From contig CAMBLO010000015.1 in the NCBI GenBank assembly GCA_945868505.1, positions 1 through 55,592 of the forward strand: a stretch of DNA of 55,592 nt, in the 5' to 3' direction. The translations under genes were made by a program, and so were the position numbers. Positions 51,914-55,592 of this stretch are shown piece after piece. This DNA is from an uncultured Clostridia bacterium. Its GTDB lineage: Bacteria > Bacillota > Clostridia > Lachnospirales > Anaerotignaceae. Numbering within the stretch: the first letter of the stretch is position 1; every line of letters begins with the position of its first letter. Below the pieces are notes generated by a model. It did no database searches. It worked only from the letters and a program-made list of their open reading frames with translations, and was not told where the DNA came from.

Positions 51914-51968
51914 TTGTGGTTATTGCAAAAATTGCAATAACCACAAAAAATGCTGCGAAAACGCAGCA
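51914..51968. repeat. two adjacent perfect hairpins
   Basis: TTGTGGTTATTGCAA / TTGCAATAACCACAA (15-bp stem, 3-nt loop, 51914-51946) then TGCTGCG-AAAA-CGCAGCA (51951-51968). They lie in the 290-bp gene-free stretch 51,812-52,105; the only other item seen there is an extended -10 (TGGTATAAT, 52008-52016). Confidence 0.75.
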
Positions 51969-52007
51969 AGGGAATGTGAATTTATTCTTCTTTTATACTT
52001 TGACAAA

Positions 52008-52016
52008 TGGTATAAT
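52008..52016 (+). promoter_or_regulatory. possible tRNA promoter (extended -10)
   Basis: TGGTATAAT about 90 bp before the first tRNA. The nearby TTGACA (52000-52005) is only 5 bp away and cannot be its -35, so the promoter relies on the TG extension. Confidence 0.4.
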
Positions 52017-52105
52017 AGAGGGGCATATACAGTCATTTGGTATATGTATCCTTTCTTTTGTTTTGTCATAATCATACAAAAGCCCCGGCGGCAACCGGGG
52101 CGCCT

Positions 52106-52178
52106 GGGTCTTTAGCTCAGCAGGGAGAGCATCCGGCTCATAACCGGACGGTCCTCGGTTCAAATCCGAGAAGGCCCA
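52106..52178 (+). tRNA. tRNA-Met (CAT)
   Basis: 73 nt. Acceptor GGGTCTT / AAGGCCC (one T-G pair), D arm GCTCAGCAGGGAGAGC, anticodon stem TCCGG/CCGGA with loop CTCATAA (CAT), T arm CTCGG-TTCAAAT-CCGAG, discriminator A, CCA not encoded. A CAT tRNA could also be the tRNA-Ile read after lysidine modification. Lies inside the prophage, so it is phage cargo. Confidence 0.9.
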
Positions 52179-52346
52179 TTTTGTCGACATTTTGCTGGGT
52201 CGCTCCCATCTGTGAAAGCCAGACGGAACACAAACCGATAGGAATTGTGACACATCGGAGAGCAACGATGCTAGGGTGATCAGGATGGCACCAACAGGGC
52301 AGAAACGCCGCCAACATACTTCGGGTGATGAAAGATGCGTTTCCGT

Positions 52347-52417
52347 GCATCAGTGGTTTAATGGTAGAACATCAGCCTTCCAAGCTGAGAGCGAGGGTTC
52401 GATTCCCTTCTGGTGCT
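52347..52417 (+). tRNA. tRNA-Gly (TCC)
   Basis: 71 nt. Acceptor GCATCAG / CTGGTGC, D arm GTTTAATGGTAGAAC, anticodon stem TCAGC/GCTGA with loop CTTCCAA (TCC), T arm AGGG-TTCGATT-CCCT, discriminator T. CCA not encoded. It ends 5 bp before the attR phage arm. Phage cargo, reading GGA/GGG glycine codons. Confidence 0.88.
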
Positions 52418-52421
52418 TTTG

Positions 52422-52456
52422 TTATTGATAAGGTTAACGTACTTATTCCTCTGTGG
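52422..52456. other. attR of the prophage
   Basis: Phage arm TTATTGATAAGGTTAACGTA then CTTAT (52422-52446), core TC (52447-52448), host arm CTCTGTGG (52449-52456). Joined to the attL host arm it gives GCCACAGAG-GA-GCTGGCC on the minus strand, coding A-T-E-E-L-A. Confidence 0.88.
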
Positions 52457-52562
52457 CGATATCGTTTAAGGTTGCCTTTGCTTCAGGGGTGACCATGGTA
52501 AATTTCTGGCTCAAATAGCGCAGGGTAGCCCCCAATTCACCATCTGCACCCCCTTTCTGCAT
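52443..52562 (-). pseudogene. cotJC: middle piece of the CotJC/Mn-catalase-like gene
   Basis: Minus-strand frame reads TIMQKGGADGELGATLRYLS then QKFTMVTPEAKATLNDIATEE and a stop in attR phage DNA. GGADGELGATLRYL is a strong CotJC signature, and its last residues join exactly to ELAHLE at 9775. Upstream it breaks off near 52562 in the end of the second recombinase element, so the gene's first part must lie beyond the window. Confidence 0.8.
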
Positions 52563-52574
52563 TATGGTATAGGT

Positions 52575-54035
52575 CTATCCGTCAAATAAAAACAGCTCAA
52601 TGCTGTTATTATGCTTATTGAAAATAACTTTTTCGCAGATGGATTTAAATGCGCTGCGCTTATCCTCCATGGGTCGGGAATCATCACGCAGAATTTCTAT
52701 AACAGATTTTATTCTGGCAGAGAATGCAGCACTGTCGAATGCCGCATCATTTCGTCTGCGAATTTCGTTGATACGGGATTCGATTGTTGCAATTTCATTT
52801 TCGATATTCGTTTTATTGGTGCGGTATTCATCCAGTGTGTCAATGTCGTTCAGATAGGCTTCTTTTGCTTTCTTCAAACGCTGTTGCGCCTTTGCCAGCA
52901 ATGCAGCATGAACATCCAATTCATCGGATGATGGTGTATTCCTTCGGACGGTGTAGCGGCATCCTTTAGCCTCTGGATGCTCCGCAATCTTTTCTAACTC
53001 AGACAGCAATGCAGGAATCAGGCGATTTGATGAAATGGCGTGGGAATCGTGGCACTGACCGTGATTATACCCGCCGCACTGGAACTGAACCGCGCCGCTT
53101 TTATATTTTGTCCCGACAATCAGGCTTCGACCGCAGGAGGAGCATTTTACCATACTGGACAGCCAATGGATACCTTCTGTATCGGGGCGTTTATGTCGAT
53201 AGTGTGTCTTTTTTTCATTCTTGAAGCGGGTGACGGCAGCTTCCCAGATATCCTCCGTGACGATTGGTTCCCAATTCCCTTTTGATACGATGGAAGCGGG
53301 GTCAGAATAATCACGCAGATGCATCCTGCCGGGTGTCCAGCGCATATACCCTTTATACACAGGGTTGTTGATAATATACTGGATTGTCCGATTTTCAAAC
53401 ACGTTCCCGCGATGTGTGCGATATCCCATCTGGTTCATCTGACGGGAGAGGGCAAACATGGATGTGCCGGCGATATATTGTTCAAAAATATATCGTACCA
53501 TCTTCGCTTCTTCGGGAACGATGGCCAGACTTTTATTTTCGCTTCGATATCCGAACGGGGCTGTGGTCTGCCATTCTCCAAGTTCTGCCTTTTTTATCAT
53601 CGTTTTATTGACTTCCTCTGCCAGATTCAGGGAATAATACTCTGCCATGGCTTCCAGCATGGATTCATAGATAACGGCAAATTTATCATCCTGTGGGATA
53701 GGTTCCTTTACAGAAATGACCTTTACGCCGTCTTTTTTCAGCAACGCCTTATACAGTACGGAATCTTCTTTATTTCTGGCAAATCGGTCGAATTTATGTA
53801 CGATGATATATTCAATATGGTTCGTTTTCTTTCTGGCCTGGCGGATCATGTTTTGAAAGGCGGGGCGTTTATCAGCACGCTTACCGGAAATACCCTCATC
53901 CATGAAAATGAATTCATCTGGGATATGATAGCCGTTTTTACTGGCATATTCCTTGATTTCGCCCAACTGTGCAGCGGGAGAATAATCTGTTTGCTCATCC
54001 GTAGAAACACGGACGTAAGCTGCTGCGATAATCAT
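52575..54035 (-). CDS. serine recombinase of a second element
   Basis: 486 residues (AAAGGAGG 7 nt before ATG 54035). S11 in YVRVSTDEQ, HKFDRFARN arginine motif, recombinase domain about 150-260, zinc ribbon CSSCGRSL...QFQCGGYNHGQC (about 303-335), coiled coil about 375-440. Unlike the prophage integrase in sequence. Its C-terminus lies 13 bp from the cotJC remnant, i.e. at the element's left end, just as expected for an integrase of an element extending right past 55,592. Confidence 0.92.
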   Translation of the reverse strand: MIIAAAYVRVSTDEQTDYSPAAQLGEIKEYASKNGYHIPDEFIFMDEGISGKRADKRPAFQNMIRQARKKTNHIEYIIVHKFDRFARNKEDSVLYKALLKKDGVKVISVKEPIPQDDKFAVIYESMLEAMAEYYSLNLAEEVNKTMIKKAELGEWQTTAPFGYRSENKSLAIVPEEAKMVRYIFEQYIAGTSMFALSRQMNQMGYRTHRGNVFENRTIQYIINNPVYKGYMRWTPGRMHLRDYSDPASIVSKGNWEPIVTEDIWEAAVTRFKNEKKTHYRHKRPDTEGIHWLSSMVKCSSCGRSLIVGTKYKSGAVQFQCGGYNHGQCHDSHAISSNRLIPALLSELEKIAEHPEAKGCRYTVRRNTPSSDELDVHAALLAKAQQRLKKAKEAYLNDIDTLDEYRTNKTNIENEIATIESRINEIRRRNDAAFDSAAFSARIKSVIEILRDDSRPMEDKRSAFKSICEKVIFNKHNNSIELFLFDG

Positions 54036-54084
54036 AAAAAGACCTCCTTTTGCTTATAAAAATGTATAGCAAAATAGACGGTCT

Positions 54085-54122
54085 TATGATACAATACAGT
54101 TGTCTAGGCTGGTTGTATCATA
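54085..54122. repeat. inverted repeat upstream of the second recombinase
   Basis: TATGATACAA (54085-54094) and TTGTATCATA (54113-54122), 18 bp apart, extended by GGTC / GACC. Either a regulator site for the recombinase promoter or the stem of a small RNA whose terminator is at 54150-54178. Confidence 0.65.
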
Positions 54123-54149
54123 TGCGACCATCTTTTAATCCTCTTTCCT

Positions 54150-54178
54150 GTTGGTAGCGGGAAGGGGGATTTTTTAAT
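54150..54178 (+). terminator. terminator-like hairpin
   Basis: CCTCTTTCC ... GGGAAGGGGG followed by ATTTTTT on the plus strand; may end a short plus-strand transcript, since both flanking genes are on the minus strand. Confidence 0.55.
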
Positions 54179-54180
54179 GC

Positions 54181-54621
54181 TTATTCAGTTACTTTTTCCA
54201 GTTTTACAGTTTGTGTGACGCCCATCATGGATGCATCATAACTGAGCTGTCCATTTTCATAGGTAAAGGTTTTTGTTTCATCACCAGATGCCAAAAGTGC
54301 CATATCTGTTTTTTCTTTATCATTTTCGGAATCCCATGTGTATGGTTCATCTGCTGTCTCTGGTGCAACGAATGTACCTGCCCAATAAAGAGCCTTTGTA
54401 TCATCTTCTTCCATTACCCAGTTGATTTCGATAGTATCATCCTGGATAACCGCTACATGATAGGTATCTTCAGAATTACTGTTTACCTGCTTCCATTCAC
54501 CTGTAAGAACAGGGGGCTGTGCTGGAACTTCTTCTTTTGTAGCGGAATTATCGCCGCCACAAGCTGTGATTGTCAGTGCTGCCATAGTTGTCAACAGCAT
54601 AGCAAAAATACGTTTTTTCAT
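54181..54621 (-). CDS. small lipoprotein
   Basis: 146 residues. Signal peptide with lipobox LTITACGG (Cys about 21), Lys start (MKKRIFAML), then a beta-rich lipocalin-like body (LTGEWKQVNSNSEDTYHVAV). AGGAGGT lies 6 nt before the ATG. Exported, lipid-anchored on the outer face of the membrane. Cargo of the second element; single small lipoproteins of this form sit on many Clostridia elements with no known function. Confidence 0.75.
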   Translation of the reverse strand: MKKRIFAMLLTTMAALTITACGGDNSATKEEVPAQPPVLTGEWKQVNSNSEDTYHVAVIQDDTIEINWVMEEDDTKALYWAGTFVAPETADEPYTWDSENDKEKTDMALLASGDETKTFTYENGQLSYDASMMGVTQTVKLEKVTE

Positions 54622-54703
54622 GATTTTACCTCCTTAGATTGACAAAACTTCGCTTATTATGATATTGTGAAATTGGATGGTTGTTCGACAATAATCTTCT
54701 ATT

Positions 54704-54745
54704 TCCCCCTTGCGGTATTAGCGGTACCGCAGGGGGATTTTATTT
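54704..54745. terminator. strong hairpin terminator between lipoprotein and RHH gene
   Basis: CCCCCTTGCGGTA / TACCGCAGGGGG, a 12-bp stem, then ATTTTATTT on the plus strand; A-rich on the other side, so perhaps bidirectional. Confidence 0.75.
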
Positions 54746-54771
54746 ATATTCTTCAGACTTCTGAGCCGCTC

Positions 54772-55125
54772 TTATCGGTGTATGCTTTGGTTCAAAGTCT
54801 GGGTATTTATAATCAGCCGTTTTGTCTGAAGATTTTTTTCGTTTTTGCATCGTTCATATTCTTTATCTAAAACTAAATTAACCATTTCTTTTCCGTGAGA
54901 ATCAAGTTTGCGGTATTTTTTCTGCATTTCTATTATTTCCGCAGAAAATGTGCTTTCATCAGAATTTTTTTCATCAGATGCTTCAAATTCAGCAAATCCA
55001 GCTTCAATTAAAGAAAGTATGGCTTGCGTTTGGTTTTTACATCTATGTTTAAAACGATATTCTTCGATTTTATCAAACTGTTCAGAATTCATTGTAATTG
55101 TAACGCGTGGTTTCATTGTAGGCAT
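54772..55125 (-). CDS. ribbon-helix-helix repressor with a phage-repressor-type tail
   Basis: 117 residues from ATG 55125 (GGAGGTG 6 nt upstream; GTG 55134 possible). N-terminal RHH (KPRVTITMNSEQFDKIEEYR), acidic linker, and C-terminal KYRKLDSHGKEMVNLVLDKE then YERC, a motif usual at the end of XRE repressors of Clostridia elements. Likely the master regulator of the second element, binding the AGTTC-x-GAACT operators to its right. Confidence 0.75.
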   Translation of the reverse strand: MPTMKPRVTITMNSEQFDKIEEYRFKHRCKNQTQAILSLIEAGFAEFEASDEKNSDESTFSAEIIEMQKKYRKLDSHGKEMVNLVLDKEYERCKNEKNLQTKRLIINTQTLNQSIHR

Positions 55126-55146
55126 ATGATGCACCTCCTTTTAATC

Positions 55147-55175
55147 AATATATCATCAGTTCATCACTTGTGCAA
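55147..55175 (-). promoter_or_regulatory. leftward promoter for the RHH repressor
   Basis: Minus strand TTGCAC (55175-55170), 17 bp, TATATT (55152-55147). Confidence 0.7.
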
Positions 55176-55206
55176 GGAAAAGTTCATATAATTTTACACA
55201 AAAAAT

Positions 55207-55299
55207 AGTTCAGAACTTTATGCAAAAAGAGTATGAACTTTGTGTTGACTTTGCATAAGTTCAGAACTATAATCGAATAAACGAAAAAAGTTCTGAACT
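55207..55299. promoter_or_regulatory. AGTTC-x-GAACT operators of the second element
   Basis: AGTTCAGAACT at 55207 and 55258, AGTTCTGAACT at 55289, plus half sites AGTTCAT (55181) and ATGAACT (55233). All are near-perfect palindromes of the size bound by RHH dimers, and the middle one covers the spacer of the rightward promoter. Confidence 0.78.
55245..55273 (+). promoter_or_regulatory. rightward promoter of the second element
   Basis: TTGACT (55245-55250), 17 bp, perfect TATAAT (55268-55273), overlapped by an operator. Confidence 0.85.
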
Positions 55300-55317
55300 T
55301 ATGAAAGGAGAGATTAT

Positions 55318-55482
55318 ATGACAGAAATGAGAAGGGTAACAATTTCGCTGCCTGATGAAATTGATGAAAAAGTTCTGGAATTAAAGAAGCAAGATAGATT
55401 TGTAAGATGTTCTTATTCGGAGATTATCAGAATGCTTCTTCAGGCAGGTCTTGAAGCAGAAGAAAAGGAAGAAGCAGTCTAA
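55318..55482 (+). CDS. CopG-type ribbon-helix-helix protein
   Basis: 54 residues: RRVTISLPDEIDEKVLELKK then SYSEIIRMLLQAGLEAEEKE. This is a complete RHH fold, divergent from the other RHH gene, making a Cro-like partner. GAAAGGAG precedes the ATG. Confidence 0.85.
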   Translation: MTEMRRVTISLPDEIDEKVLELKKQDRFVRCSYSEIIRMLLQAGLEAEEKEEAV

Positions 55483-55495
55483 GGAGGTGCGCCAA

Positions 55496-55592
55496 ATGGA
55501 AGCAAGTTTAAATCAAATCATAGCGATTACACTCGCGTCTTTCTCTGTCGGAATGAATGTCGGCAGATTATTAACCCTTTGGCAAAAAGAGT
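55496..55592 (+). CDS. partial gene at the right edge
   Basis: Starts MEASLNQIIAITLASFSVGM; a hydrophobic N-terminus with AAGGAGG 9 nt upstream. Cut by the window. First gene after the rightward RHH gene; identity cannot be given. Confidence 0.55.
   Translation, partial: MEASLNQIIAITLASFSVGMNVGRLLTLWQKE

Larger units (their letters stand above)
9776..52446. mobile_element. complete podovirus-like prophage, about 42.67 kb
   Basis: Bounded by attL and attR with serine integrase next to attL. Contains repressor switch, recombination/replication genes, packaging, head, short-tail and lysis genes, and two tRNAs. No inactivated essential structural gene is apparent, so it may be inducible. No tape-measure, tail tube or sheath protein is present; a P22-gp10-like beta-propeller protein and two very large internal virion proteins point to a short-tailed virion. 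Confidence 0.93.

Noticed and set aside
52000..52016. TTGACA ... TATAAT as a normal promoter
   Set aside because: Only 5 bp lie between the elements; only the extended -10 remains plausible.
52179..52346. A third tRNA between the two clear ones
   Set aside because: No TTCGANNC T-loop, and no acceptor pairing could be found; kept only as an open question.

Overview
Chromosomal DNA of a Firmicute, most likely a Lachnospiraceae-type Clostridium. Supporting signs are strong AGGAGG-like ribosome sites, TTGACA/TATAAT promoters, a LytTR/GHKL regulatory pair, a stalk-domain surface protein, an Mn-catalase/CotJC-type spore-coat gene, several large serine recombinases, and SOS boxes of the Bacillus/Clostridium type (CGAAC-N4-GTTC). 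Species cannot be fixed from sequence alone.

Layout. (1) 1-5.9 kb: host regulatory island. A GHKL sensor kinase and LytTR response regulator face away from a small membrane protein plus a 937-residue secreted protein. Two matching direct-repeat boxes look like the regulator's binding sites. A second kinase is cut off at the left edge, perhaps by an insertion sequence. (2) 5.9-9.5 kb: solitary large serine recombinase with a 45-residue companion, an AraC regulator, and an aspartate kinase without its ACT domains. (3) 9,776-52,446: a complete prophage of about 42.67 kb inserted in a cotJC-like gene. Its ends are defined to the base: the two junctions share only TC, the phage arms form a long inverted repeat, and joining the host arms restores ...ATEELAHLE... 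in frame. (4) 52.4-55.6 kb: the other cotJC piece, abutted by the recombinase of a second element that runs off the right edge with its own ribbon-helix-helix switch.

Prophage order: serine integrase, a membrane-anchored SWIM/nuclease protein, two SOS-controlled tiny genes, CI-like repressor with four operators and divergent promoters, an early zone where small sense genes alternate with small antisense genes that have copies of one promoter, recombination/replication (SSB, methyltransferase, replisome organizer, DnaB helicase), a second repressor switch with four CACCA-N4-TGGTG operators, packaging (TerS, TerL, tyrosine recombinase, portal), scaffold, capsid, connector, beta-propeller tail protein, tail fibre, holin, amidase, two large internal virion proteins, tRNA-Met and tRNA-Gly, attR. 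No tape-measure, tail-tube or sheath gene is present, so the virion is probably short-tailed (podovirus-like).

The least described parts are the antisense early cassettes, the duplicated SOS-peptide units, the SWIM/nuclease protein, a probable toxin-type domain inside the 1,947-residue virion protein, and the double recombinase hit on a sporulation-type gene.
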